NCBI GenBank assembly: GCA_005656395.1
Contig: SRSI01000004.1
Span: 310,001-374,000 of the forward strand
DNA length: 64,000 nt
Source of the DNA: Strongyloides papillosus
Taxonomy: Eukaryota; Nematoda; Chromadorea; Rhabditida; Strongyloididae
Direction: 5' to 3'
In this document: positions 1 to 12,839 of the stretch, one piece after another
How the letters are laid out: each line of letters opens with the position of its first letter
Numbering within the stretch: position 1 is the stretch's first letter
Notes under the pieces: model-generated
What the model was told of the DNA's origin: nothing
The model's database searches: none
The model's input: only the letters and a program-made list of their open reading frames with translations
Made by a program: the position numbers and the translations under genes

Positions 1-3000
1 ATTGTTAATCTTAATTTATCCTCTTCATGAACTTTGTCATAAAGTGCTTTTTTGGTTTCTTCAAGTTTATCCTCTAACTCTCTTAATAGTGAGTTATTTT
101 TGTGAAGTTTCTTCTCCGCAACTGCCAAAGATGATGATAATTGGTAATTGTTGTCTTTTTCATGTAAAACTTCCTCAACTAGTGATTGATGTTCTTTTTT
201 TAGACTTTCAATTGTTTTATCTAAATTATTTTTTTGTACTAGTGTATTATCATACATTTCTAATTTTTCCATAGCCTCATTAAGTTTAAATGATAAATCA
301 TCTATTAAATTTCGATTCTCAATACCAACTTTTTTCTCTTTTTCATAGTATAATTTTAATTCTTCATACATGTCAATTTCTTTTCTTAACTTATCTTCTG
401 CTACCTTAAGTTCATCACTTAATTTAGAAATTTCTAATGCTATATTTTTCTTAAATTCTGAATTCTCCTTTTCAATTTTTAACATTTCTATATCCCTTTT
501 GTCAATAAAATCCTCAATTTCATTGACTTTCGCTTTCATTTTTATTTCATGATCATATACCTCTTTATCATACATTTCTTTTACAACAATAATTTCATGT
601 TCTAATTTTTGTATTTTTAAATTTTGTTCATTGATACATTCTTCAGCCTCCATAAGTTGTTGATGGTTATGTGAAATTTCACGTTTTAAATCATTAATGC
701 TATTTTCGGATTCTTTTTTTATTTTTTTTAAATCATCTTCATACTTTGCTTCCACCTCTCCATACTTGTACTCAAAATTCTTTTGATGTTCATTGTAACA
801 TTTTGAAAGCTCATCAATCTCTTTCTGTTTATTAGAAACATTATTTTCAAGTAGAATAATTTTTTCTTTTAATTCACTTATCACAACACTATTCTCATTA
901 TTCTTTTGAAATGTATTTTGTTGCATTACCTCTTCTTTTTCCAATTTACTTGTTAACTCTTCAATTAATTTATTATCCTCAACCATTTTATCTTCACATT
1001 CTTGGAATGTTACATGTAGTTGTTCTAGCTCTTTAAGTAATTCTCCCTTTTCATTATTGAGATTACCAATGATTTTCAAATTATGATCAATTTCTTCTTT
1101 TAATGATTTTCGCTCATTATCCCATACTTTTTCTTTTCTCTCAAATATTTCCAAATTTGAGGACATTGAGGCATTTTCTGTTTTTAATGTTACAACTTGT
1201 TCATTTACCTCAGATAACTCTTTGCTTAACTGGTCAATAACTTCTTGATACTCTGCAGTTGAATTTCTAAGTTTTTCATTAAGTTCATTCATATCACTTA
1301 TTTTCTCTTGCATATCAACCATTTGTTTTTTAAATATACTTATATCTTCGGATAAAACGTAGTTTTTATGTTCCATCTCTTTTTTTAATTCCTTTACTTC
1401 ATCAGCCTCTGAATTCATCTGTTCATTTTCTGCCTCTAATTCTAGTATCTTTAGTTTATCTTCATAATGCAATGTCCTCTGTTCCTCCAAATCATTTTGA
1501 AGAATCTTTATTTGTTTTTCCTTTTCTAACAAACTATTTTCTAATTGTTGTATTTTTCTAGTTTTTGAATTTTTATCAACAGCTGCCTCCCTCAATTCAT
1601 TTCTTGTGTAATCAAGCTCTTTCTTTAAATTTTCATTATCCTTCTCAACTCTCCTGACAACCCCATCAATTTTACATTTCTTATCATCATTCTCAGTATC
1701 ATATTGTTTTATTAATTCCTGAGTATGAATTTTTTGCCTTTCAATTAATTCATTTATGTAAACTTGATGTTTATTTTTCAATTCAGCAAGTTCTTCAATA
1801 AAATCATTTATCCTTAATTGCTTTTCCTCTTTTTCATGTTCCAACTTTGAAATCCTTTCCTCATATCGCTTTATAATTTTATCCTTTTCTGCCTTTAATT
1901 TAACAATTTCTGCATCAATAGAAGTTTGTTGAGCAAATTGCTTTTCATAATTTAATGAGGTAAGTTTAGCTGCTTCTAACTCACCACTTACATTTGTCAA
2001 TTTCCCTTTTAACGAAATATTTTCAATTTTTAATTTATCAATTTCACTCTTCAGTGCTTTGAAAGATGACCGTACAGCAATTATGAAATCATTAAAATTA
2101 ACATTAAAATTATAATTTTCACCTAAAGTTTCTGGAGCTTGACTGTCACTTTTAATTTCATTGGCACTTTTTTGTATTGGAAATATTATGTTTTTACTTT
2201 CTATATCGAATTCTGGCATTTTTGATATTCTTAATAACGTATCAAATGCTCTATTGCGATCTTCCTTCAATTTCCTTACCACACCATCTAAATTACGTAA
2301 TTTATTTTGTATATCATAAAATTTTTGTTCCTTTTTAACATTCTCCAATGATGCCTCTTCATATTTTTTTGATAACATTTCAATTATACTTTCGTTATCA
2401 GCTACCTCATCTTTTCTTTTTCTCATTATAGATAATAAGGAGTCAGAAATATTCTTTTCCATATTCTTTATTACTTCGATATAAAATCGTTTTTGATATT
2501 CTTTAAATTTTTTACTTTCTGATTTTAAATGTAATATCTATAAATAATTTTGTTCCATTTTAAATAATAATTTATTTTTTAACATACCTCGTTTTTTAAG
2601 TCACAATATAAATGCCACAATTTATGAGCTTCTATATAAACAGTTGTAGTAAAATTTCTATAATTCTATAAATAAAAAAATTAACAATGAATTTAATAAA
2701 AGGAAAATATTTATTAATAACTTGTGATAAAAAAGTTTATAATTTATTTTAAAATAGCTTTCTTTCAGTCGAAAATTTAATATGCCTGAAAATTTACTCA
2801 CAGTAAATGTTTCTAAGCAGTAACTATATAGAGCATATTTAGATTTTTCAAAATTTACTCAACCTAAGTATAATTTTGAATTTACTTTTTAAAAGTACAT
2901 TTTAAAGATTGATATTTATTCAAATTATTTTATGCTAAAATAATCTTACCCTTGTTAAAGTTTTCAAATATTCTTCATCATCTTTTTTTTCTGTTTCACA

Positions 3001-4057
3001 TATCATTAAACAATGTTGAAGTCTATTAACATCATTAACAAATCCTTGATTAGCTATTAAAACACTCTCTGTATTCATTTTAGACATTTCTATTATATTT
3101 TCCAAATATGCATTCTTTTTTTGTTCCTCCTCCAATAAATGAGTTACATGATCAAGGGTATTTATATAAGTAAGTGAAAAATTAGATCCACAACATTGTT
3201 TATCACAAAACATATTACATTTACCATCATTTTGTATATTTTGGCTAATATTATCAGATGAATAATGATGATGTGTTGAGAGTGGTCTTGATGTTTCAAC
3301 TAAATTATGGCAACTAGTAGTTGTTTTGAGTGTAAAATTCTTATTCATATTACTAAAATTCGCATTTATAATAGAAGTTAATTTCTCATTATCTGTGGTA
3401 TCTTTGGAATAAATATTTTTAACATCCTGTTTATCGTGAGGTGTTAATGACATTCTTGTAGCATATACATTGGAGAATGTTGAATATGGAACTGAAATAT
3501 TTAATGAAGTGTCGAGTAGTAAACTACTTGATGATCCAAAATTTTGTTGCACTGAAGCGTTTTTAATTCTATAACTATTAATTTTTGATTGCAAATCCTC
3601 AATAACTTCTCGTGATTTTCTTTGTTCTTCCAATGAAGATTCAATTCGATTTTGACAATTGTGAAGTTGTTGAGATATATTATCAATGGTATTTTCCGAT
3701 GTATGACCTTCGTCTAGGAATATTAAATCAGATATGTTTTCTTTAATTAAACGTCCTGCTCTAATTCGCCTTTTTCTAGCTTTCACCTTAAGAAATAAAA
3801 AAATGTATTAATAGGTCTAAAGAAGAAAATTAAATAGATTTTTAGAAAGTAAAGTAAATAGTAGAGACTATGGATAAAAATAAGTATTTTGGTTGATAAA
3901 CTTATCAAAATAGTTTTCTCATGTTTCTATGACAACCATATGATTATTTATTAAATCTATTTGATGATCTGATATGAATTAAATCTCATTTTACCTCATA
4001 TACTATTTTGTTTGACTGATTAATGATAATTTCAACACCTGCTTTAAATGGTATAGT
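1..4057 (-). CDS. Rootletin-like ciliary rootlet coiled-coil protein (partial, continues past left edge)
   Basis: Minus-strand exons read 4057-3995, 3786-2950, 2665-2588 and 2537-1, joined in phase 0 with GT...AG introns and open to the window edge (about 1170 residues). The first visible exon has no Met, so a 5' exon is missing; I could not find it in 4058-5994. Everything after the 2587-2538 intron is unbroken heptad-rich coiled coil (Leu/Glu/Lys/Asn). The strongest family clue is the stretch spanning residues ~270-350: an acidic run, a Glu-Glu-Tyr-Leu helix, then EAHKLWHLYCDLKNE, which resembles the conserved LW...LR segment of the rootletin domain. Rootletin (CROCC; CHE-10 in C. elegans) builds the striated rootlet at the base of sensory cilia. 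Alternatives are other long coiled-coil centrosomal proteins. I am fairly sure of the coiled coil and moderately sure of the family. Confidence 0.65.
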
Positions 4058-5994
4058 CTTAAGTATGTATAATTTACTTTATGTAATAATGATATATATA
4101 TTTCATTATACAAGTCTTTATTAATTAGGCTATTGCATCAAAATTAATTGAGTATGTATACTAATATTATATAAAATATAATATTGAATTTTTGAAATAT
4201 AGAACTTACCATAATTTATTATATATTTTCTTTATGATTGTATTATATATCTAAACCAATGATTTTTATATTTTAAAATAAATATTTTGTAGTTTTTTTA
4301 AATATACATGTAAACTGAAAGATAAACAATTTTAATGTTACAATTTAAAAATGTTATAGTACGAAGGTTTTATAAAATTTTAAGTTAACCATATCGAAAG
4401 TGAATAAATTAAAAAAGAAAATATAGTTTACGTGGTAGACGTTTGAGATATTTTTATGATGTTATCAAGCAAAATAACTTCTTTTATTAGATAACAAAAA
4501 AAAACGAATTGTGTTGCTCATATTGATTGTTCAAAAATGATAATTTTGTGTATCTACATTTTATTATTAAAATTTAGTATTAGAAAAACACTGGTATACT
4601 AAAAAATATAATATTTTTTATAGTAGTAGATAGCTGTTTTATATTTGTGTACACATAAAATGTAAAATCATAAAAGCTTTAACAATCTTAAAATTCCTAT
4701 ATTTTTATTTTACTATTTTTTTCTTCTAAAAAATATATCATTTGAACAAAGGTGGATAATAAATTTGAATCACAACTTTAAACCATTTATCATAGTATTT
4801 GATAAAGAATGATCATAAAATAAGTCAAATATAAATTCATAAAAGCAAATAATACTTGTGTTACATTGTGTATATGTCATGTAGTAAAAAATAATGGAAA
4901 AATAATTAGATAAAAAATGGGAATGACATAAATTTTAATAATGGAAAAAAATATTTAAATCATTTTATAAATTAAATCAAAAATTTGAATTTTAATATCA
5001 TTGCACTTTTAATGTATTTTTATATACATATGACAGAAATAACCCCTTGGAATAGTACATATTCCAAGGACAATTATATTTATATCCTTTTATAAAAATT
5101 TTCCTCACACACATATAAAATGAAAATATAATAATATCTTTTATGAGAAGAAATATTATTAAATACTATTCATTTTTGAAATTACCATTATATATACAAT
5201 ATTATGTCATACCAAAATAAAAATATATAGGAAAGAAAACTAGTTTTTTTATGAAAGAATATAAACATCTTTTTTTTTATAAAATTGTTGTTTTGTTTAT
5301 GTTGTTATTTTTAATGAAAATAAAATATTCTTTTTATTACTATTAATAGTAATGATACTTTAGGAAATATTTTATCTGTTATTAACAATTTTTGTGATAA
5401 CCAAATGACAAAATCTTTTCTATTTATCACTATTATTAATTCAGATATAAAAAAATATGTGATAAGATATTACGCTATAAGTGATAATGATAAATTTATA
5501 TAATTTCACCATTCATTTACACAATACAAATATTTTTTAGTAAAATAAATCCAATCGACCTACAACGATATTTTATTAAGTTTAATATTATTTTGCGACC
5601 ACTTTAAAATTAATAATGATAAAAATATGTGGCACGTTGAAATATAGTTAATAAACAAATTATTGATTTCTTTGTAATATTTTCTCATGTTGTTAATAGC
5701 CTTATGCCAACATGTATACTTTGGATGGTTAAATTGCATTTACTATCATACATATATAAACACGACATCTAAAGAAATTTTTTTATTGTCTTTTAAGATT
5801 TTTTAAAAATTACTAATCATTTTATCACAAGCATAAGAAAAAAAACAATATTATTAAAAATAGGTAGTTATATTAAAATTAATATAATTTCCCTACAAAA
5901 ATTATCTTGGTCATTGCATTAAAATATATAAATCAAATTTTAACTTATTTAACTAAATATATATTTTACTTAACAAACAATATTTTAATATCTT
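4058..5994. promoter_or_regulatory. Divergent intergenic region between rootletin-like and RUNDC1-like genes
   Basis: About 1.9 kb of very AT-rich DNA without a supportable exon. It must contain the missing first exon of the minus-strand gene and the promoters of both genes. The one clear structure is a perfect 10-bp inverted repeat at 5045-5069, listed separately. Confidence 0.5.
5045..5069. repeat. Perfect 10-bp inverted repeat in divergent promoter region
   Basis: CCTTGGAATA at 5045-5054 is followed by a 5-nt spacer and its exact reverse complement TATTCCAAGG at 5060-5069. It is among the few GC-containing stretches in this intergenic region. It could be a dimeric transcription-factor site or a hairpin; no function is shown. 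Confidence 0.6.
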
Positions 5995-8100
5995 ATGAGT
6001 GGAATTCATATGTTTTTATCAAATAGTAGTAAAGACAAGAATGGTAAGTTTGAAAACAACATGATAAATGAGGAAAATGATGAGGAAGATTTAATTAATT
6101 TTAATGAGGAAACAACTTTAAATGGTAAGTTACTATTATCTTTATTATATTTCTTTATACAATAAACTTTAAATAAATAAAAAACATCGAATTTTTTTGA
6201 TTTGTTTATAAAAGAATAACAAATTTAATAGATGGTATTTTAGATTATCAAGAAGATGACTTTGGTTGTTTTACATCGTAAGATAAAAATATTTTTAGAC
6301 TATAAATTTAAAAAAACTTTTTTTATAGAAATCCTGAGGACAGAGTAAAAGAGTTGGAAAATAATTATAATATATTGAATGATTCATTGATGGCATTAAG
6401 TACCCAATTTGCTCAAATACAATATAGAATAAAGCAAATGGAAAAAACAATAGATCCTAATGATCAGAATAGAATAATTGAAGAGATTAAAAAAATTGCT
6501 TTTGAAGGATGCACAAGTAATGAAGAGGTTGTAAAAATAAAAGAAGTATTGTCAGATGAAAATACTACAAACAAAGAAGTTGTTGAGAGTTGTAGAAAAC
6601 ACCAAAATATTTTAATTGAAAAGTTGCGTAATCAATTGGGAGATTTAGAAAAGTTTGCCTATGAAACTGGAAGTGGGGAGTTACCATCAACAGAAGTAAT
6701 GAATAGACAAAGAATTGTTTTGGAAAAGTTAACAGAGAAATTACAATTAAATTTAGATATTGAAAAAATAAAGGATGATCAGATGTTTGAGAGAGTGGAT
6801 GATGCGTTACAAAATGTTATTTGTCCAATTGTTGAACAAGAAAAATTGGTGGAACAACTAACAACACAAATTGTTGACTTAGAAAGATTTGTTAATTTTT
6901 TACAAATTGAAAAGGAGGCTAATTTAAATAGTGAGAGGAGTTCTAGTCAAATATATGAAAATAATGAAAAAAACAATGAATGTTATGATAATTCTTTAAA
7001 AGCATTTACTTCAACGCCGATGCAAACAATGAATGTTGATAAGAGAAGTAATTTAACAAACTTTTTAAGTTTTGGTAGTGGAAAGAAATTTGAAAAAAAT
7101 GAATTAAAGAATACTATTAAAGGAAACCATTATGGTGATGTTCGCGCAAAAATGGAATTAGTTGTAGCGTCGTTAAAAGATCTCATGGAAGAACACTCTA
7201 TCTTATTTTTAGAACAGGATGAACTTTATACACCTGATGTGTCAAATGAAAAAGACAAAAAATTTTCATTTGGATCTATTGATTATGATGATGAAGTTTT
7301 TCCAATCAAAAGATCAGTAACTTCAGAAGTGTTAAGTACACCAAGTATTTGTTCTGAAGAAATGCCAGAATTATTTGATAAAAATGATAGTAAAATTGTT
7401 TTAATGATTAGAAAAGAATTTTGTGGAGCATTAAAAGATTTATTAATGCATGGTGTTAAAAATATACCGTCTAAACCAAGTGATTCGAAAGGAATTTTTA
7501 TGTCAACAATAACAGGGACACTTAGTACAATTGGGTGTAGTTCAAAAAAAAATCGTCAATATTCTAGATTAGCAGCAGGTGAAAGTAACGCTGTAAATGA
7601 CATAAAAATAACAAAAATTAATCATATTTGGGACGTTATTATGTTTTATTTTTATTCTAAACATGCACATATTTTAGAAGACATACAGGTTAGAAAATTG
7701 TCTCAAAGTTTTAATTTAGAGAATGTTTCTGGAAAAACAGTAACATCAAAACAGGTAATTCAATATATAGAAATATAGTACTTAAAATTATTTTTTATAG
7801 TTATTATTAACAACAATCGAAAATATTTTGACATCACATACACGTTTAAAAAGATCTCCTGATTCTATGTGGAAAGCATTTGTTTGTGCATCATTAAACA
7901 AAAAGATCCTTCCAGCATGGATACGAATGATATTTAGAACTCGCGTTGTTGTAGAATGTTGTTATTATAGTTGGAGTTACATAGCGAGAACAGGATGTGA
8001 AGATATATATTCATTGTTAGAATCATTGCACAAATTTCAATTTCGTTTACCAGTTGATTTAGCAGTTAGACCCTTCAATCAATTAATGGACGCATTTTAA
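5995..8100 (+). CDS. RUN domain-containing protein, RUNDC1 family
   Basis: Four exons: 5995-6124, 6232-6277, 6329-7754 and 7801-8100, giving 633 residues, close to human RUNDC1 (about 613). Introns are 107, 51 and 46 bp. The N-terminus is Asn/Glu-rich and acidic. From about residue 65 there is a coiled coil beginning LENNYNILNDSLMALSTQFA and continuing IQYRIKQME, which matches the conserved RUNDC1 segment, including the following IKKIAFEGC. Residues ~410-633 form the C-terminal RUN region, ending in a Trp/Arg-rich part (MWKAFVCASLN, WIRMIFRTR). RUN domains are helical modules that usually bind Rab/Rap-type GTPases; the exact role of this family in nematodes is not evident from the sequence. 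The ATG at 5995 is the first in frame; a second Met lies five codons on. Confidence 0.85.
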
Positions 8101-10299
8101 TAATATTCTTTTTTGAATGCATCATAATTGGTTGATTATTTTAAGTCCCATTAAAATAAATGTTTTTAAAAATACTTAATTTCGTTGTTATAAAAAGACC
8201 AACATTAAATAAGAAAGTTATTTCTCTAAGAAAATATATTATTTAAAATAAGAATAAATCTTATATTGAACAACATTACTAACTTTTTATACATATCCTC
8301 ATTATCATAAAATGTATAAAAAAATTACATTTGACAAAAAAAACGCTACAATATTTAGAACTAATTAATAATTAATTTTCAATTAAAATTTTTTTTTGTT
8401 ATACTTGTCTTAGAATGATGTCATAAATGAAAGATGCATCTAAACCTAAGATATTTTAAACTGATTATTTTTATGCAACTAACAACTACTGTTACTAAAC
8501 TTTTGTTTATAAAGTGTTGTTTCTTCTATAAAAATTTTAAATACTTATTTTAATTTTAGTATATCCTTTCGTTCACATACAATATTTTAGCTTATATAAA
8601 CGTATAAATACCTAAAAAAAGTAGCTAACTAATATTTTTCTAATAATATTTTTGTTTGAATTTTTTTACCAATACATACAATTTCCATTCTTTCAAATTA
8701 ATTATTATTTCCCATTATTTTTCCTTATTAAAATAAATTTTTCAAAATATAAAGTATTTGATTTTATAATTGAAGAAATAATTGCACATATGTATTTTAA
8801 AAAAATAGAATAAATTTTTAAAAGCAATTGTTTTCCACTATTCATTTTTCCTTATTATCAATAAGATAATTTATTATGAAAACACATTGTTACGAGTTAT
8901 AAAATTTAAATTTACTTTAATCCTTCTTAGTTAACTGGTAGAAAGCTTCCTTAAATTGGTTTCTTGCTAAACCAATAAAGTTATTTGTAGTACCATATTA
9001 TAGACAACTACAAACTAAAAAGTATTTTTATGTATATCTTCTTTACATAATGCATTCAAAAAGTTTATTAATTTTTCTTTTAATTTAAAATCTTTTTATT
9101 CATTATATGAAGCTGCGTGTCATAGGATTTGTTATCATTCTAAAATTTTTTAATAGCATTAAAAGTATACTATTATAATGTTATTTATTTTGTTTTTAAT
9201 AAAAAATAAAGACCATTTTTTTTGGTTGACTAAGTACAACTTTTGTTTACTAAGTCAAGTATGAAAATAACACCAAATAATATTGTTGTAAAATTTAATG
9301 TAATCTTTAAATATAATTAAGAGGATTACTAAAAAAATTATTATATAGTAGGAAGAGTATAATAAGATATAAAAATTTTACAACTCATTTTTCTTACATT
9401 TTTATTAAACTCCCATTAAAAAAATAAATTTTTGCTTTATATTTCTTATTTATAGAAAATATTGCTTTAATCAAATTAAAATTAAATTTTAATCAAAAGT
9501 GCACAATTATATATTTTAGTTTTTTTATAATTTAAAAAAATTTAAATGAATTTCCACTCTTTGTTTACAGATATAAATTAATTTCACATACAAAGATCTG
9601 ACATTTTAATTGTCGGTATAGATGTTTAGAAGATTTATAAATATATGCACATACTATATTTTTTTAGTTTATATATCTTTTACTTTGTAGCTTATCTCAT
9701 TTTTCTCATCCTTAATTTTATAGTATTTAAAAGAATGTTGGATAGCGGAAATCATAGTGATTTTATATCATTTGTTAGTAAATACTAGAAAGTTGTTAAA
9801 AAATATTGGTCTTACTGACAATGTGTTAATTGATATTCAGAAGATATAAATAAATTTTTAAAAACAGTATAAAAATATCTTTGATATTTGATTCCTATAG
9901 ACAAAATATAAAACAAAATTTTTATGCAATCTCTTCTATCTTCATTTTTTTCTAATTTTTATTCTCTTTGCCCAAGTTATTATTTTTAATAATATTTATT
10001 TACAAATCTTTGTAGTATTTCTCCTATTGTTATATGCCATGAATATTAAAATTCACAGTTACTATATAATATATTTATCAATTATTTAAAACCTTTGAAA
10101 TTAACTGTTTTTTTGATTAAAAATGATAGTTGTTATAACTATCACCTATTTTTATTAATATTAAAATATACATATATTATACTCTCCTATAAAAGCTTAA
10201 TATTTATGTGTATTTATATGTATTTTTTTGAATTATCTATTAATTACGTATCTTTATATAATTTTTTAATAGTTCAAACTTTTACTATAGTGTATTATT
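8101..10299. other. AT-rich intergenic region
   Basis: No gene is seen. There are poly-A/poly-T runs and one short hairpin (ATTGGTTT, 6-nt loop, AAACCAAT at 8955-8976). The 3' UTR of the RUNDC1-like gene and the upstream region of the KChIP-like gene lie here. Confidence 0.5.
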
Positions 10300-11039
10300 A
10301 TGGCAATTCCTATTGGTGAAGATCCTTTAAACCAAACTCCAGTCATTGGATATGGTAAGTCAAAAAAAGTATATATATTTTTCTAACAATAAAAATAAAA
10401 TTTAAGATGAAGATTTTGAAGAAGAAATATTACCAGTTTATCGCCCTGAATCTCTTTCTTCCATCTGTAAAATGACAAAATTTTCACCTCGTGAGATACG
10501 TGTTATATATAGAGCATTCAAACAAGGATGTCCAACAGGAGTCGTAAATTTAAAAGAATTTCAAAATATTTATGCCCAATTTTTTCCACATAGTAATTCC
10601 CAAAAATATGCTGAATTTGTGTTTAAAACATTTGATAAAGATAAAGATGAATGTTTGAGTTTTGAAGATTTTGTTAAAGGCCTTTCAATGATTTCAAGAG
10701 GAAGTCCTGAAGAAAAGTTAGCTTGGATTTTTGATCTCTATGATATACATAAAAAAAATTGTATCTCTCCATCTGATATGTTAACTGTTGTTCATTCAAT
10801 TTACGAGTTACTTGGTAATGGTTACTTTCCTCCAGTAAATAAGACAAGTGTTATTGATCAAGTAATTGATGCTTTTAATGTATGTTTTTATCATTTTTTA
10901 TTTTAATGGTGGTGCTTTTTTGTTTAAGAAAATTAAGGAAGGAAATAATCAAACAATAACTAAAGATCAATTTATATCAAAATGTCTAAAAAACCCTGAG
11001 ATATTAAAAACTCTTGATTTATTTACAACCTTTTGGTAA
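10300..11039 (+). CDS. KChIP-type neuronal calcium sensor (EF-hand protein) with degenerate EF3 and EF4
   Basis: Exons 10300-10354, 10407-10879 and 10929-11039 encode 212 residues. Order: short acidic N-terminus; a YRPESL segment as in Kv-channel-interacting proteins; the EF1 signature CPTGVVNLKEF (naturally non-binding in this family); IYAQFFP; EF2 loop DKDKDECLSFED; EF3 loop DIHKKNCISPSD; EF4 loop KEGNNQTITKDQ; and a C-terminal LDLFTTFW helix equivalent to the KChIP tail. There is no Met-Gly start, so no N-myristoylation signal. KChIPs are cytosolic subunits of Kv4 channels. EF3 has lost acidic ligands at positions 3 and 5, and EF4 has Lys at position 1 and Gln at position 12, so calcium binding is probably much reduced. 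Family assignment is strong; which of the several nematode KChIP-like sensors it is cannot be told. Confidence 0.85.
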
Positions 11040-11814
11040 TTATTAATCTATTTTTATAATTATTATATGTATTAGTATATGGGAAATTTTTATTTTTTCT
11101 AAAAAAAATATATGTTAATCGGTAAATTTTTTGACAAACAAATTGTGCTATTCCAATTGATAAAATTTCTGATACTTAACATATTTTTGCTAGATACTAA
11201 AAATTTATATTTGTTATGAAAACTTAATTTTACAGTACAAATGATTTTTAAATATATAATTTTTTAGTGTCTACACAAATAAGTTATGTATATAATAAAA
11301 TACGTACAAAAAATTATAAAGTAGAGATTTGGCAATACAATATAAGAAAAGATATGTTATATATTATTTTTGTGCCAACAAATTTATTGTACCAAGAAAA
11401 AAAGAACTTCGTAAAAGATATTATGTTATAGAAATATATTTTCGTTATGCCCATGTATAAAAGTAAATGTAATAGAGTTTACTACGCATATAGCTAACAT
11501 TATTTATCACTTTAAAATATAAAACTTTCCAATAAACATGGGAAGAGAATAAAAATGTGAGTATTTGTTTGAAAAATTTTATATCTTTAAAAGTATTCAA
11601 TCCTTTTATATATACTATAACAAATTTTTATCATCCTACTTTTTCTTTATATATATATATATTTAAAATTAGTAAAAAAATATTTAATCTTTATATTAAA
11701 TTGTTTTGTCATACTATCAAGAAATGTCTTTAAGGATAAATAATGTTATATATTTTATACCACGAAAAATGTTATTTTTAAATTTTTAACATATTTTATT
11801 TTAGAAAAAAAGTA
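11040..11814. other. Intergenic region between KChIP-like and synaptogyrin genes
   Basis: About 775 bp of AT-rich sequence with a short TA microsatellite near 11647-11661. No gene is seen; it holds the KChIP-like 3' end and the synaptogyrin promoter. Confidence 0.5.
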
Positions 11815-12839
11815 ATGGAGAATAATACAAATAATTTCCAGGCTTATGGCTCAAGTATGGCAACTAGTAGTTTTAATTTTAATGTATTTATTAAAAAAAC
11901 AACAGTTGCTCTAAGAATATTGGCTGTTGTAAGTTTTAGAAAAGAAAAATTTTGTATAATTCATAATATAATTTTATAGATTTTATCAATAGTTATATGG
12001 TACCTTATTTCTAGTGGTGCATGGTATCGTTTAGGAACAGGTCATTTAATATGTCTTTATGAGCGTTCTTCAACAACCTGTTCGTTTGGATCATTTATGG
12101 GCTCTTTGGCACTTATAATTGCTCTCATCTTTTTGCTAATTGAAGCTAAGTATGAACAATTTACTTGTGTAGGAACCAGAAAAAGAATTGTTCTAACAGA
12201 TTTAATTACATCATTAGCAATTGCTTTTTTATTCATAGTAACTACTTTTACACTTTGGTCGAAATATTCATCATTAGAATTGGATGAAAATTATAATGGA
12301 CGTTCTGCTAAATTTGCTGTTCTTTTCTCATTTTTATCAGTAATAGTTTGGGTAAGTTTATCGTTTTCCAATATCTTAAATATAAAATTTAGGCAGCCAT
12401 CGCTTTTTATGCTTTTCGCCAATGGCAAGCTAGTGTACAAGAACATTTTGACGGTACCCAATTCCACGGTGCTCCACAAAGCGATGTAATAATGACAAGT
12501 GACTATGGTTACGGAGGCGATAGTACAGGAATTGGCATAGATACTACAAAAATAAATAATATAACCATGTCCTATCAACAGTCACAGCCTGGCCAATTAA
12601 ATAATATTCATAATCCACACCATCAAATGGGAATGAATATGCCAGTAAACCAACAACAATCTCAAGGTTATGGTCCACCAATGTCTCAACCAACTCAACT
12701 AGGATATGGACAAATTCCATCAAATCAACAATTTCAGCCGCAAATGATTTCAACACAATCAGCAACATATAGTATGCCACAACACCAACAAACTCATGGT
12801 GGTCTGGATGGATATACTTCGAATCCTTTTAAAAATTGA
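11815..12839 (+). CDS. sng-1: Synaptogyrin (four-TM synaptic vesicle protein)
   Basis: Exons 11815-11928, 11980-12351 and 12393-12839 encode 310 residues. Four hydrophobic segments lie at about residues 32-52, 76-97, 110-133 and 150-175, with cytosolic N- and C-termini, the MARVEL/synaptogyrin topology. Family hallmarks include a Cys-containing first lumenal loop (ICLYERSSTTCSFG), a charged cytosolic loop (GTRKRIVLTD), and a fourth segment ending AAIAFYAFRQWQ. The C-tail (175-310) is long and rich in Gln, Pro, Gly, Tyr and Met (YGYGG, QQQSQGYGPP), as is usual for cytosolic synaptogyrin tails. It is expected on synaptic vesicles, where it influences vesicle cycling. The symbol follows the C. 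elegans gene name by family; orthology was not tested. Confidence 0.88.

Noticed and set aside
10095..10319. 74-codon frame just before the KChIP-like start
   Set aside because: It overlaps the true ATG at 10300 in another frame and is a Phe/Ile/Tyr-rich chance frame.
12291..12780. Minus-strand frames opposite synaptogyrin
   Set aside because: Antisense of the transmembrane and Gln-rich tail codons; no independent features.
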